Positions 34,021-43,088 of a DNA stretch of 64,000 bases are shown in pieces. Below the pieces are notes generated by a model that saw only the letters and a program-made list of their open reading frames with translations, was not told the DNA's origin and made no database searches. Both the position numbers and the translations under genes were made by a program. Every line of letters starts with the position of its first letter. Within the stretch, counting starts at the first letter, position 1. The stretch lies in assembly GCF_013426895.1 (NCBI RefSeq), contig NZ_AP023174.1, positions 1,674,001-1,738,000 of the forward strand, written 5' to 3'. The stretch is from Paraburkholderia largidicola. GTDB lineage: Bacteria > Pseudomonadota > Gammaproteobacteria > Burkholderiales > Burkholderiaceae.

Positions 34021-34914
34021 TCAGGGGCGGTAGCGGAGCGCGTCGATCACTACGTTCATCGCACGCGAGGACTGGCGGCGGCTTGCGTAATACGCATGGA
34101 GGCCCGCGAATGTCGGCGACCAGTCTTCGAGCACCCAGACAAGGCGGCCCGCCGTGATATGCGGCTGAGCGACGTCTGCCGGAATGTAGGCGAGTCCATA
34201 ACCCGACAAGGCCGCATCGAGCATCTGATAGGTGCCATTGAAGGCAAGCTGCCCCTCCACACGCACCTGGACCTCCCGCTGTCCTTTCCTTAGTTCCCAT
34301 GCGTAGAAGCCGCCATGGGTAGGGAGACGCAGGTTGATGCAATTGTGGGCGATCAGGTCTTGCGGTTTCCTCGGGGCCGCGTGCTTTTGCAGGTAAGCGG
34401 GCGTGCCGACAACGGCCATGCGCATGTCGGGGCCGACACGGACGGCGATCATGTCCTTCGCGACCTGATCGCCGTTGCGAACGCCGATGTCATAGCGATC
34501 CGCGACGATATCCGAGAGACCGTAGTCCGTGATGATTTCGACCTTGATCTCGGGATAGCGACGAAGCACTTTAGACAGTCTTGGCCACAGGATGGTCCTG
34601 GTCGCGTAGTCGGTCGCCGTGATGCGGATCGTGCCCGCCGGCATATCGCGAAGTTCGGTGACGGCGGCCAGTTCGGCCTCGATTTCCTCGAAGCGAGGCG
34701 CGACAGTCTCGAGTAGTCGCTCGCCGGCCTCCGTCGGGGCGACGCTGCGCGTCGTGCGGGTCAGGAGCCGAAGACCGAGACGCGTTTCGAGCGCCCGGAT
34801 CGTGTGGCTCAACGCTGATTGCGATACGCCGAGTTGGGCTGCGGCGCGTGTAAAACTGCGCTCGCGCGCGACGGCGATGAATGCAAGCAGGTCGTTGAAA
34901 TTTTCGCGTGGCAT
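34021..34914 (-). CDS. LysR family transcriptional regulator
   Basis: LysR regulator of 297 aa with an N-terminal winged helix (FNDLLAFIAVARERSFTRAA, then QLGVSQSALSHTIRALE) and an effector domain of the CrgA/DmlR-like group ('AGTIRITATDYATRTILWP'). It lies between the SDR-AKR pair, on the same strand, and a divergent CMD-domain lipoprotein gene. Both promoters carry TTTAGCGTCTA, so it probably controls both units. Confidence 0.86.
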   Translation of the reverse strand: MPRENFNDLLAFIAVARERSFTRAAAQLGVSQSALSHTIRALETRLGLRLLTRTTRSVAPTEAGERLLETVAPRFEEIEAELAAVTELRDMPAGTIRITATDYATRTILWPRLSKVLRRYPEIKVEIITDYGLSDIVADRYDIGVRNGDQVAKDMIAVRVGPDMRMAVVGTPAYLQKHAAPRKPQDLIAHNCINLRLPTHGGFYAWELRKGQREVQVRVEGQLAFNGTYQMLDAALSGYGLAYIPADVAQPHITAGRLVWVLEDWSPTFAGLHAYYASRRQSSRAMNVVIDALRYRP

Positions 34915-34945
34915 TGATGAACCCGTTTCATAGGTGTATGCCGAT

Positions 34946-34956
34946 TTTAGCGTCTA
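34946..34956. promoter_or_regulatory. candidate LysR box in the LysR/CMD divergent region
   Basis: Second exact copy of TTTAGCGTCTA, 32 bp upstream of the LysR start and about 106 bp upstream of the divergent CMD-domain gene. Also nearby are two GGTGTATGCC/GGGGTATGCC direct repeats (about 34933-34973). Confidence 0.45.
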
Positions 34957-35061
34957 GTCAGACGGGGTATGCCTGGATATCTTTGTAAGGCCCGTGCTGG
35001 CTCGTGCGGCCTTTGGCATTGACACCCCGATTCTGGCTCCCCTCGCGCAAGGACATCACAC

Positions 35062-35859
35062 GTGAACAGGTTCGTCATATTGCTCGGGTCGGTTTGCCTG
35101 ACGCTTTCCGCCTGTTCGCAAATGCAAAGGAATATCACTATGGAAAAAAGCCATTCGCTTCCCCCCGTTCCGACGCCCGAGGACGTGCGTGCGGTCTCGC
35201 CAGCGCTCGAAAAGTATTCAACAGATGCGCTGTCAGGAGATGTGTGGAAGCGTCCACAACTGTCGCCGCGCGATCGCAGCATCGTGACGCTGTCGGTACT
35301 GATTGCACGCAATCAGACGGTCGAGTTGCCTCACCACCTCAACCTTGCACTCGATAACGGCGTCAAGCCGGGTGAGATCTCGGAGATCATTACGCATCTC
35401 GCGTTTTACTCGGGCTGGGCCAATGCGACATCGGCGGTCGGCGTCACGAAGGCCGTATTTGACCAGCGCGGCGTCAAGGCAGATCAGATACCGCCTGCCA
35501 CGGTCAAGATGCTGCCGCTCGACGAAGCCACTGAGGCGAAGCGGGCGGGCACCGTGCAGCAAAATTTCGGCACCGTCGCGCCGGGCGTCGTGCAATTCAC
35601 GACCGATGTGCTGTTCCGGGATCTCTGGTTGCGCCCCGGTCTCGCGCCACGCGACCGCAGCCTCGTGACGGTCAGCGCGCTCGTTGCCACGGGGCAGGTT
35701 GCGCAGATCGCCTATCACCTCAATCGTGCGATGGATAACGGCCTGACCCGAGACGAAGCGTCGGAGGTGATGACGCAACTCGCCTTCTATGCCGGTTGGC
35801 CTAAGGTCTTTTCCGCGCTGCCGGTGGTCAAGGACGTCTTTGAGAAGCGTGCACACTGA
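35062..35859 (+). CDS. periplasmic lipoprotein with two carboxymuconolactone decarboxylase (CMD) domains
   Basis: A 265-aa protein with lipoprotein signal (lipobox LSAC, Cys at about 18), then two AhpD/CMD-type repeats: 'LSPRDRSIVTLSVLIARNQTVELPHH' and 'LAPRDRSLVTVSALVATGQVAQIAYH' (quoted in parts: RDRSIVTLSVL, RDRSLVTVSALV). The usual redox Cys pair of AhpD is absent. Start is GTG 35062 behind AAGGA; a later ATG at 35140 would remove the signal. Divergent from the LysR gene, with a shared candidate operator. Likely acts on small carbonyl or lactone compounds in the envelope; unproven. Confidence 0.8.
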   Translation: MNRFVILLGSVCLTLSACSQMQRNITMEKSHSLPPVPTPEDVRAVSPALEKYSTDALSGDVWKRPQLSPRDRSIVTLSVLIARNQTVELPHHLNLALDNGVKPGEISEIITHLAFYSGWANATSAVGVTKAVFDQRGVKADQIPPATVKMLPLDEATEAKRAGTVQQNFGTVAPGVVQFTTDVLFRDLWLRPGLAPRDRSLVTVSALVATGQVAQIAYHLNRAMDNGLTRDEASEVMTQLAFYAGWPKVFSALPVVKDVFEKRAH

Positions 35860-36054
35860 GCGGGCGGCGCCTCGCCGACGAAAAGTCACGCCTCGCCGCT
35901 CACACAGCGATAACCAGTGGGAATCGTCCCATAAGCCGATTTCAATAGACGGCTATCAGAGTTCTCTCCAGACTTTGGTGCGGCGGACCTCGAATCGCGG
36001 TCCGCCCTCAAGAAGAGCGCGCTAGCGCGCAAAAGCCCTGGAGGAGACAAAGAC

Positions 36055-37362
36055 ATGCCGCATCGCCCAAGAGTCACACGGTCGGTCCTCGCGCTGATGT
36101 GCGCGATGTCGTTCATCATGTATCTCGATCGCGTGAATCTTTCCGCCGCCGCGGGACTGATTCGCGACGACCTGCATCTTTCCAATACCAATGTCGGTTT
36201 CGTATTCGGCGCGTTCGCCTACACATATGCGATCTTCCAGGTGATCGGCGGATGGTTCAGTGACCGCGTGGGTGCGAAGACCACGCTCATGCTTTGCGCG
36301 ACGATCTGGATCATCGCCACGGTCGCGACGGGTGTCGCGGGCGGTGTGGCGTCGCTGTTCTGCGCGCGAATGCTGCTAGGCGTCGGCGAAGGCGCCGCAT
36401 TGCCCGCGCAGGCGCGTGCGCTCGTCAACTGGTATCCGGCGAGCAAGCGCGGCTTCGTCCAGGGCCTCACACATTCGTTCTCGCGCCTCGGAAACGCGCT
36501 GACGCCGCCGCTGATCGCGCTGCTCGTCGCCTTCGCGTCGTGGCGAGCGTCGTTCCTGCTGGTCGGCGCGCTCACCGCCGTCTGGCTCGTGGTCTATGCC
36601 TGGTACTTCAAGGACGACCCGCGCAAGCATCGGCACATCACGCGGGAGGAAGTGGCCGAACTGCCGCCGGAAACGATGGTATCGGCGAAGACGACGCGCG
36701 AGCCGACGCCATGGGGCAGGCTCATCAGGCGCATTGGTCCAACCATGATCGTCTACTTCTGCTACGGCTGGACGGGTTGGCTTTTCTTCACCTGGCTGCC
36801 GACCTTCTTCATGCACGGGCGCGGCCTCGATCTCAAGAGTTCGGCGCTGTTCTCGGCGGGCGTGTTTCTTTCGGGCGTGGTCGGCAATACAGCAGGCGGG
36901 ATGCTGTCGGATCGCATTCTGAAACGAACGGGCAACGTGGTTGCCGCGCGACGCAACATGATCATCGTCGCCTTTCTGGGCGCACTGGTGTTTCTCGCGC
37001 CCGTGATGATCGTCGATTCGCTGCCCGTCATGGCTGCCTCGTTGAGCCTGTCGTTCTTCTTCCTCGAACTGACCATTGGGCCGATCTGGGCCGTGCCCAT
37101 GGACATCACGCCGAAACACGTGGGCATCGCGAGCGGACTCGTGAACGCAGGCTCGGCCATTGCCGGCATTTTCTCGCCGATCGCCTTTGGCTTCATCGTC
37201 GATCGGACGGGAAACTGGACGTTGCCGTTCATCGGGTCGCTGGGCTTGCTGACGGTGGGCATCGTGATGACGTTTTTCATGCGTCCGGATATCAAGCTGG
37301 ATGCGCAGCCTGACGACGCTTCCGGTGAACACGGATTGAAGCTGGCCGAGCAGAGTCGCTGA
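36055..37362 (+). CDS. MFS transporter, anion:cation symporter (ACS) family
   Basis: Sugar-acid/carboxylate importer of the GudP/ExuT type, 435 aa. Helix 1 signature 'SFIMYLDRVNLSAAAGLI', 'FSDRVGAKTTLML' (motif A) and 'RMLLGVGEGAALPAQARAL' are visible. A CTGGAGGAGAC site precedes ATG 36055, itself preceded by a GCGCGCTAGCGCGC palindrome (36017-36030). It ends at a shared terminator with the convergent LysR gene and opens the sugar-acid region. Confidence 0.87.
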   Translation: MPHRPRVTRSVLALMCAMSFIMYLDRVNLSAAAGLIRDDLHLSNTNVGFVFGAFAYTYAIFQVIGGWFSDRVGAKTTLMLCATIWIIATVATGVAGGVASLFCARMLLGVGEGAALPAQARALVNWYPASKRGFVQGLTHSFSRLGNALTPPLIALLVAFASWRASFLLVGALTAVWLVVYAWYFKDDPRKHRHITREEVAELPPETMVSAKTTREPTPWGRLIRRIGPTMIVYFCYGWTGWLFFTWLPTFFMHGRGLDLKSSALFSAGVFLSGVVGNTAGGMLSDRILKRTGNVVAARRNMIIVAFLGALVFLAPVMIVDSLPVMAASLSLSFFFLELTIGPIWAVPMDITPKHVGIASGLVNAGSAIAGIFSPIAFGFIVDRTGNWTLPFIGSLGLLTVGIVMTFFMRPDIKLDAQPDDASGEHGLKLAEQSR

Positions 37363-37378
37363 AGCGCATAAAAAAAGA

Positions 37379-37413
37379 GACCGCCTTCGCGAAGGAGGGC
37401 GGTCTTTGTTTTT
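37379..37413. terminator. bidirectional intrinsic terminator
   Basis: GACCGCC (37379-37385) pairs with GGCGGTC (37398-37404), followed by TTTGTTTTT; on the other strand the stem is followed by a run of six U from the A-tract at 37371-37376. It serves both the MFS gene (+) and the LysR gene (-), whose stop codon overlaps it. Confidence 0.85.
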
Positions 37414-38335
37414 ACGCGGTGCGAATCGCCTCGATCACCAGTTGCGTTGCCGGACTGATGCGCCGGTTCTTCCGCAGAATCAGCCCATAAGGCGCGAGCC
37501 GGCCGCGTAACGGCGTACCCAGCGATGCAATCGTGCCGAGCGCCGAATAGTAGTCCGCCACGGATGACGGCAGCACGGCCAGCATGTCCGAATCCCGCAG
37601 CAGCGAGAGCGTGGTGAGAATCGATGACGTCTCCACGGTGCTTTCCGGCGCGGCCACGCGCGATTCCCTGAAAGTCTGGTCGATGATCTCGCGCATCGGA
37701 CTGGGATGGGGTTGCACGATCCACGCGAACTTCGACAACTGCACGAGCTTCGGCCTGCCCGGAATGCCGAGCGCCGGATGGTCCGGCCGCGCGACGATGG
37801 AAAGCGCCTCCTCCGACAAAGTCTCGAAGCTCAGATCCAGCGCGGGAAAGCCATACGGAATGCGCCCGACGACGATATCGAGCTGATCTTGCTGCAAGGC
37901 CTGCACGAGCACGTCGCTGGTATCGATCTGCACGCTGATCTGCAGACGGGGGTGTGCCTCCTTCAACTGCACGATCACGCGCGTCAGCAGCTCCGGCGCG
38001 GGCGCCATCACGGCGCCGATGCGCACCTTGCCGATATCGCCCGCCTCGATGGCGGCCAGTTCCTCGCGCAGTTCATCGAGATCCTCGAACATCACGCGCG
38101 CATAGCGCATCACTGCCTCGCCGTAGACGGTCGCCTCCATGCCGCGCGGATGCCGCACGAATAGCGACACGCCGATGGTGTCTTCCAGTTCCTTCAACGC
38201 CTTGGTGGCCGCGGGTTGGGTCATCGCGAGTTCGTCGGCGGCGCTGCGTAGCGATTCAGTTTCGGAGAGCGCATGCATCAGTTGCAGATGGCGCAGGCGG
38301 AGTCGTTTCCGGATGGTCGAGGCGGGCGCGATCAT
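37412..38335 (-). CDS. LysR family transcriptional regulator (GbpR-like)
   Basis: LysR regulator of 307 aa. The N-terminal 'RHLQLMHALSETESLRSAADELAMTQPAATKALKELE' region (in parts: LRSAADELAMTQPAATK) is typical of the GbpR/PcaQ branch that controls sugar and aromatic-acid catabolism. Divergent from the enolase-superfamily gene, with inverted repeats in the 159-bp gap, so it is the probable regulator of the 38495-46431 operon. Effector unknown. Confidence 0.87.
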   Translation of the reverse strand: MIAPASTIRKRLRLRHLQLMHALSETESLRSAADELAMTQPAATKALKELEDTIGVSLFVRHPRGMEATVYGEAVMRYARVMFEDLDELREELAAIEAGDIGKVRIGAVMAPAPELLTRVIVQLKEAHPRLQISVQIDTSDVLVQALQQDQLDIVVGRIPYGFPALDLSFETLSEEALSIVARPDHPALGIPGRPKLVQLSKFAWIVQPHPSPMREIIDQTFRESRVAAPESTVETSSILTTLSLLRDSDMLAVLPSSVADYYSALGTIASLGTPLRGRLAPYGLILRKNRRISPATQLVIEAIRTA

Positions 38336-38355
38336 GTCGTGACGAGGTCTCTTGA

Positions 38356-38408
38356 GCGATAACCGTTGGAAATAGGCTGATCCAAATAATTCAATGGTCA
38401 GTTATCGC
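38356..38408. promoter_or_regulatory. candidate LysR operator
   Basis: Two nested inverted repeats lie between the divergent LysR and dehydratase genes: GCGATAAC (38356-38363) with GTTATCGC (38401-38408), and TTGGA (38366-38370) with TCCAA (38381-38385). The inner pair, TTGGA-N10-TCCAA, fits a LysR recognition site. Confidence 0.45.
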
Positions 38409-38494
38409 AGAGTTTCGCACACTAGCAGCACCCGAAACAGCCGCGCAAACCCTTGAATTGTGCGGCGCAACTCGATCGAACGGAGACAGACGAG

Positions 38495-39670
38495 ATGAAG
38501 ATCAAGCACGTCCGCGCACGCGTTTTCGAATGGAAGGGCAAGGTCGTTCCGCCGCAATCGCACTTCTGCACGAACGCGGTGGACATCCTCTACGAACGCG
38601 GCGACGCGATGGGCTCGTTCCGCTTCCACGGCTGGCTGGTCGTGGAGATCGAATGCGACGACGGCACGGTGGGCATTGGCAATTGCGCGCTGGCGCCGCG
38701 CGTGGCCAAGCAGATCGTCGATGAATACCTCGCGCCTATCGCGATCGGCGAAGATCCGTTCGATTACGAATACCTGTGGCAGAAGATGTATCGCCGCACG
38801 CTGGCATGGGGCCGCAAGGGCATCGGCATGGCGGCGATTTCGGCGATGGACATCGCCATCTGGGACATCATGGGCAAGGCGGTGAAAAAGCCGGTGTTCA
38901 AGCTGCTCGGCGGCCGCACGAAAGAGAAGATCTGGTGCTACGCCTCGAAGCTCTACAACAACGACGATCGCGACGCCTTCCTCGGAGAAGCGCAAGGCTA
39001 TCTCGACCAGGGCTTCACCGCGATGAAGATGCGCTTCGGCTACGGCCCGAAGGACGGTCCGAAAGGCATGGCGAAGAATCTCGAACAGGTGCGCCTGCTG
39101 CGCGAACTGGCGGGCGATGACGTGGACATCATGGTCGAATGCTACATGGGCTGGACGCTCGAATACGCGCGCCGCATGTTGCCGCGCCTCGCTGAATTCA
39201 ATCTGCGCTGGCTGGAAGAGCCGGTGATCGGCGACGACGTTGAAGGGTATCAGGAGCTCAAGAAGATGAACATCCTGCCCATCTCGGGCGGCGAGCACGA
39301 GTTCACCGTGTACGGTTTCAAGGACCTGCTCGAACGGCGCGCGGTGGACGTCATCCAGTACGACACCAACCGCGTGGGCGGCATCACCGCGGCGCGCAAG
39401 ATCAACGCGATGGCCGAGGCGTGGTCCGTGCCCGTCATCCCGCACGCGGGGCAGATGCACAACTATCACCTCACCATGGCCTCGACGGCCAGCCCGATGT
39501 CAGAGTTCTTCCCCGTCTTCGACGTCGAAGTGGGCAACGAGTTGTTCTACTACATCTTCGACGGCGAGCCGCAGCCGGAGAACGGCTATCTGCAGCTGTC
39601 CGACGAAACGCCGGGTTTGGGAATCACGCTCTCGGACAAGCATCTGAAGGACTTCGACATCATCGAATGA
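38495..39670 (+). CDS. enolase-superfamily sugar-acid dehydratase (L-rhamnonate dehydratase-like)
   Basis: Mandelate-racemase-type enzyme (391 aa) that would remove water from an aldonic acid via Mg2+-stabilised enolate. Capping domain first, then the barrel with K-x-R ('[13 protein letters not shown]'), Mg2+ ligands in '[10 protein letters not shown]', 'RWLEEPV' and 'ISGGEHEF', and a late His in '[12 protein letters not shown]'. The 'FGYGPKDG' region resembles proteins annotated as L-rhamnonate dehydratase, but the substrate could be another acid sugar. First gene of the cluster; ATG 38495 follows a CGGAGAC site. Confidence 0.8.
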   Translation: MKIKHVRARVFEWKGKVVPPQSHFCTNAVDILYERGDAMGSFRFHGWLVVEIECDDGTVGIGNCALAPRVAKQIVDEYLAPIAIGEDPFDYEYLWQKMYRRTLAWGRKGIGMAAISAMDIAIWDIMGKAVKKPVFKLLGGRTKEKIWCYASKLYNNDDRDAFLGEAQGYLDQGFTAMKMRFGYGPKDGPKGMAKNLEQVRLLRELAGDDVDIMVECYMGWTLEYARRMLPRLAEFNLRWLEEPVIGDDVEGYQELKKMNILPISGGEHEFTVYGFKDLLERRAVDVIQYDTNRVGGITAARKINAMAEAWSVPVIPHAGQMHNYHLTMASTASPMSEFFPVFDVEVGNELFYYIFDGEPQPENGYLQLSDETPGLGITLSDKHLKDFDIIE

Positions 39671-39720
39671 GCCGCATGACGGCGGGGCCGACGTAGCCCC
39701 ACAGCAAACATCTTGCATGG

Positions 39721-39754
39721 GGCTCGCGTACGCGCTGAAGCGCCAGCTCGAGCC
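39721..39754 (+). repeat. leader hairpin repeat, copy C
   Basis: Imperfect palindrome with outer arms GGCTCG/CGAGCC and tip GCGC-TGAA-GCGC, followed without a gap by GACAGGAGAC (39755-39764) and the MFS ATG at 39769. Same layout as copy A at 21437-21471 in front of the M20 gene. Confidence 0.7.
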
Positions 39755-39768
39755 GACAGGAGACAGAC

Positions 39769-41079
39769 ATGGAGAGCAGGATGGAGGCCCGCGCGGCGAC
39801 GCGCGATGCAGCATCGGCACAGCACTCGACCAGCGTACGCTGGCGCATCTTCGGCGTGGTGTTTCTCATCACGCTGATCAATCTGGTGGATCGCATCTCG
39901 CTGTCGATCGCGATGCCCACCATCGCGAAAGAGTTCACGCTCTCGCCCGCGATGCAGGGCCTCATTCTCTCCAGCTTCTTCTGGTCGTATGCGTTGCTGC
40001 AGATTCCCGGCGGCTGGCTGATCGACCGCTTCGGCCCGCGCAAGGTGGTCGCATGCGCAACGGTGCTGTGGGGCCTGTTTCAGACGCTGATGGGCGCAGC
40101 GACGGGCGGTCTGTCGATGCTCTTCATGCGCGTCGGGCTGGGCGCCGCTGAAGCGCCGCTGTTTCCCGCGGGCAGCAAGCTCAACGCGCTGTGGCTCTCG
40201 AAGAAGGAACGCGCGCGCGGCGCGGTATTGATGGATGCCGGCTCGCCGCTCGGCGCGGCGATCGGCGGGCTGGCCATCTCGAACCTGATCCTGATGTTCG
40301 GCTCGTGGCGCACGGCATTCGTGGTCGCGGGCCTCGCGACCATCGCATGCGGATGGCTGGCGTGGCGCTATCTGCGCGACGATCCCGCGAAGCATCCGGG
40401 CGTCAACGCGGCGGAACTGGAGCATATCCGCGACGGCGCACCCGCACAGGCCAGCGCCGCGATTCAGGCGAGCGCGCACACGCAGGACGCGCCCTTGCCG
40501 CTGCGCTCGACGGTGGCGATGTGCATGGGTCGCATGGCTTGGGCGATGATCTTTTTCGGCTTGCTGACCTGGGGCCCGACCTATCTGACTCAGGCACGGG
40601 GCCTGAGCCTGTCGCAAATCGGCGCCGCCACGTTCTTCATCTTCCTCGCGGGCGCCTGTGGCTCACTGACGGGCGGCTTCCTGTGCGACGCGTTGTGCTC
40701 GTGGGGCTTCTCGCGCGGCAAGGTCGTGAAGGGCATGATCGCGCTATCGGGTCTCGCGACGCTGGCGGTGTTTGCCGCGCTGCCGGGCATTTCATCGCCC
40801 GTGACGGCCATCGCGGTGCTGTGCGCGGCATCGTTCATGCTGTTGTGGGGCAGCCTCTACTGGAGCCTGCCATCGCTGCTCGCCAGTCCGGGACGCGTGG
40901 GCCTGCTCGGCGCATGCATGAATTGTGCGGGCAGCGTCGGCGGCATCTCGATTCCGCTCATCACTGGCTTCATTCTTCAACGCACCGGCTCTTTCGATGC
41001 GGTGCTGCATTTTTACAGTGCGTGTGCACTGGTGTATATCGCCGGCTCGCTGGCGATCGACCTGCGCCGCACGCGCTGA
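39769..41079 (+). CDS. MFS transporter, ACS family (sugar-acid uptake)
   Basis: Inner-membrane importer (436 aa). 'NLVDRISLSIAMPTIAKEF' in helix 1, 'GGWLIDRFGPRKVVACA' (motif A) and 'RVGLGAAEAPLFPAGSKL' identify the ACS branch. It follows the dehydratase by about 100 bp containing a leader hairpin and a strong ribosome binding site. Probable uptake of the cluster substrate. Confidence 0.87.
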   Translation: MESRMEARAATRDAASAQHSTSVRWRIFGVVFLITLINLVDRISLSIAMPTIAKEFTLSPAMQGLILSSFFWSYALLQIPGGWLIDRFGPRKVVACATVLWGLFQTLMGAATGGLSMLFMRVGLGAAEAPLFPAGSKLNALWLSKKERARGAVLMDAGSPLGAAIGGLAISNLILMFGSWRTAFVVAGLATIACGWLAWRYLRDDPAKHPGVNAAELEHIRDGAPAQASAAIQASAHTQDAPLPLRSTVAMCMGRMAWAMIFFGLLTWGPTYLTQARGLSLSQIGAATFFIFLAGACGSLTGGFLCDALCSWGFSRGKVVKGMIALSGLATLAVFAALPGISSPVTAIAVLCAASFMLLWGSLYWSLPSLLASPGRVGLLGACMNCAGSVGGISIPLITGFILQRTGSFDAVLHFYSACALVYIAGSLAIDLRRTR

Positions 41080-41100
41080 CATTCAAAAGGCAAAACTACG

Positions 41101-42102
41101 ATGAAACCTCGTATTGCAGTCCTGCTTGGCGACCCGGCCGGCATCGGTCCCGAACTCATCGCGCGTTTGCTCGCGCGGCCCGAAAACCGCGCGCGCGCCG
41201 ATCTGCTCATCATCGGCGACAAACGCGAGCTGGATGAAGGCATGGAGATCGCGCAGCAGCGCTTTGACTACACCGTGGTCGAAAGCGAAACCGATGCCCC
41301 ACGCGATACCGATGTGCCTTCGCTGATCGATTTTCGTCTCGCCGACGATGCCCCTTACGAACGCGCCGTTTCCACCGAGCGGGGCGGGCGCTACAGCCTT
41401 GAAGCCTTCAGGAAGGCGCTGGCCCTGACGCAAGACAAGCGCACCCACGCGATGATGTTCGCCCCCGTCAACAAGACGTCGCTGCACATGGCGGGCATGG
41501 AGACGAGCGACGAAATGGAGTGGTTCGCGCGCCAGCTCGATTACAGCGGCGCATTCTGTGAATTCAACGTGCTCGACGAACTGTGGACCTCGCGTGTCAC
41601 CTCGCACATGGCATTGAAGGATGTCAGCGCGCGGCTGTCGGAGCAGCGCATCATCGGCGCGATCCAGTTGATCAACGATGGCCTGAAGCGGGCGGGTATT
41701 GCTTCACCGCGCATCGCGGTGTGCGGCTTCAATCCGCATAACGGCGACAACGGCGCGTTCGGCCGCGAGGAACTGGACGTGATCGCGCCCGCCGTCGACA
41801 AGGCGCGCTCGCTCGGATACGACGCGCAGGGGCCGTTCCCGGCCGATACGATTTTCGTGCGTGCACGCGACCAGAAGGCGTTCGATGGCGTGGTCACGAT
41901 GTACCACGACCAGGGCCAGATTGCGATGAAGCTGATGGGCTTTTGGCGCGGCGTGACGGTGCATGGCGGCCTGCCCGTGCCGATCACCACGCCCGCGCAC
42001 GGCACCGCGTTCGACATCCACGGCCAGGGCAAGGCGGACGTGGGCGCGACGCAAAAGGCCTTCGACATTGCCGTGCGCATGGCGCAGGACCGTCTGGGCT
42101 GA
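41101..42102 (+). CDS. PdxA-family 4-hydroxythreonine-4-phosphate dehydrogenase-like protein
   Basis: NAD-dependent oxidative decarboxylase fold (333 aa). Opens with 'AVLLGDPAGIGPELIARLL'; metal-binding His residues are seen in 'MAGMETSDEMEW' neighbourhood, 'GFNPHNGDNGAFGREE' and 'TTPAHGTAFDIHGQGKAD'. In catabolic clusters, PdxA2-type enzymes oxidise threonate- or erythronate-4-phosphate made by a DUF1537 kinase. No such kinase is present here, so either the substrate is unphosphorylated or the kinase is elsewhere. Vitamin B6 synthesis is unlikely in this context. Confidence 0.83.
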   Translation: MKPRIAVLLGDPAGIGPELIARLLARPENRARADLLIIGDKRELDEGMEIAQQRFDYTVVESETDAPRDTDVPSLIDFRLADDAPYERAVSTERGGRYSLEAFRKALALTQDKRTHAMMFAPVNKTSLHMAGMETSDEMEWFARQLDYSGAFCEFNVLDELWTSRVTSHMALKDVSARLSEQRIIGAIQLINDGLKRAGIASPRIAVCGFNPHNGDNGAFGREELDVIAPAVDKARSLGYDAQGPFPADTIFVRARDQKAFDGVVTMYHDQGQIAMKLMGFWRGVTVHGGLPVPITTPAHGTAFDIHGQGKADVGATQKAFDIAVRMAQDRLG

Positions 42103-42106
42103 CGCC

Positions 42107-43063
42107 ATGATGCACGAGCACATCGAGGCCTTGCGACAGCGCTTTCTGCATAGCGGCGATGACGCGGACCTGCCCATCGTCGATGCGCATCATCACTTCT
42201 GGGATCTGGAGCGCAACTATCATCCGTGGCTGCGCGACGTGCCGCGCATCCCATTTCGTTACGGCGATTACGAAGCGATCTGCCATGACTTTCTGCCCGA
42301 CGATTATTTCGCGAGAGCGGGCAATCACCGCATCGTCAAGACGGTGATGATGGAAGGGGAGTGGGACCCGCGCGATCCCACGGGCGAAGCGCGCTGGGCC
42401 ACGGCGCTGCATCAGCGAACGGGTCTGCCCAGCGCGATGGCTGCGCAGATCTGGCTAGACCGCGACGACGTGACCGACGTGCTCGCCGCTTACCGTGATC
42501 TACCGCTCGTGCGCAGCGTACGGCACAAGCCCGCTACCGTGCCGCGCGCCGCGCATCGCCGCGATTTCAGCGCGCCCGGCTCGATGCGTTCCGAAGGCTG
42601 GCGGCGCGGCTACGCGCTGCTTGAAGCAAGTGGCCTGATGTTCGAACTGCAGGCGCCGTGGTGGCATTTCGAAGAAGCGGCCGAACTCGCGCGCGACTTT
42701 CCGCGCACGAGGATCGTCGTGAATCACACGGGTTTGCCTGCTGACCGCAGCGACGAAGCGCTTGCCGCGTGGCGCCGCGCGCTCGATGCGCTGGCGCGCC
42801 ATCCCAATGTCTGGCTGAAGATTTCAGGCATCGGCGAGCAGGGCGCTGCGTGGAGCGTGGCGCGCAACGGCCCCGTCGTGCGCGATGCGATCGCCTGCTT
42901 CGGCACGGCGCGTTGTCTGTTCGCGAGCAACTTTCCCGTCGACAGTCTGGTGGTGACGCTCGACGATCTGTTCACCGGCTTCAAGACGATCGTCGCGGGT
43001 TGCACGCGCGAGGAGCGGCTCGCGCTCTTTTACGACAACGCGTGCGCGCTCTATCGCATCTAG
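42107..43063 (+). CDS. amidohydrolase family lactonase (COG3618 type), paralogue 1
   Basis: TIM-barrel metal-dependent hydrolase (318 aa) opening with 'IVDAHHHFWDLERNYHPWL', the signature of the L-fuconolactonase/galactarolactone-isomerase branch. Further conserved parts: 'VVNHTGLP' (His after strand), 'WLKISG' and 'CLFASNFPVDSL' (late Asp). Starts 4 nt after the PdxA-like stop. Likely hydrolyses or isomerises an aldonolactone before dehydration. A second, related gene lies at 45478. Confidence 0.83.
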   Translation: MMHEHIEALRQRFLHSGDDADLPIVDAHHHFWDLERNYHPWLRDVPRIPFRYGDYEAICHDFLPDDYFARAGNHRIVKTVMMEGEWDPRDPTGEARWATALHQRTGLPSAMAAQIWLDRDDVTDVLAAYRDLPLVRSVRHKPATVPRAAHRRDFSAPGSMRSEGWRRGYALLEASGLMFELQAPWWHFEEAAELARDFPRTRIVVNHTGLPADRSDEALAAWRRALDALARHPNVWLKISGIGEQGAAWSVARNGPVVRDAIACFGTARCLFASNFPVDSLVVTLDDLFTGFKTIVAGCTREERLALFYDNACALYRI

Positions 43064-43088
43064 GCACTGACACAGGAGACGTCTTTAC

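Noticed and set aside
41101..42102. Vitamin B6 biosynthesis role for the PdxA-like gene
   Set aside because: No other pdx gene is near, and it sits between sugar-acid transport and lactonase genes; a catabolic PdxA2-type role is more likely.
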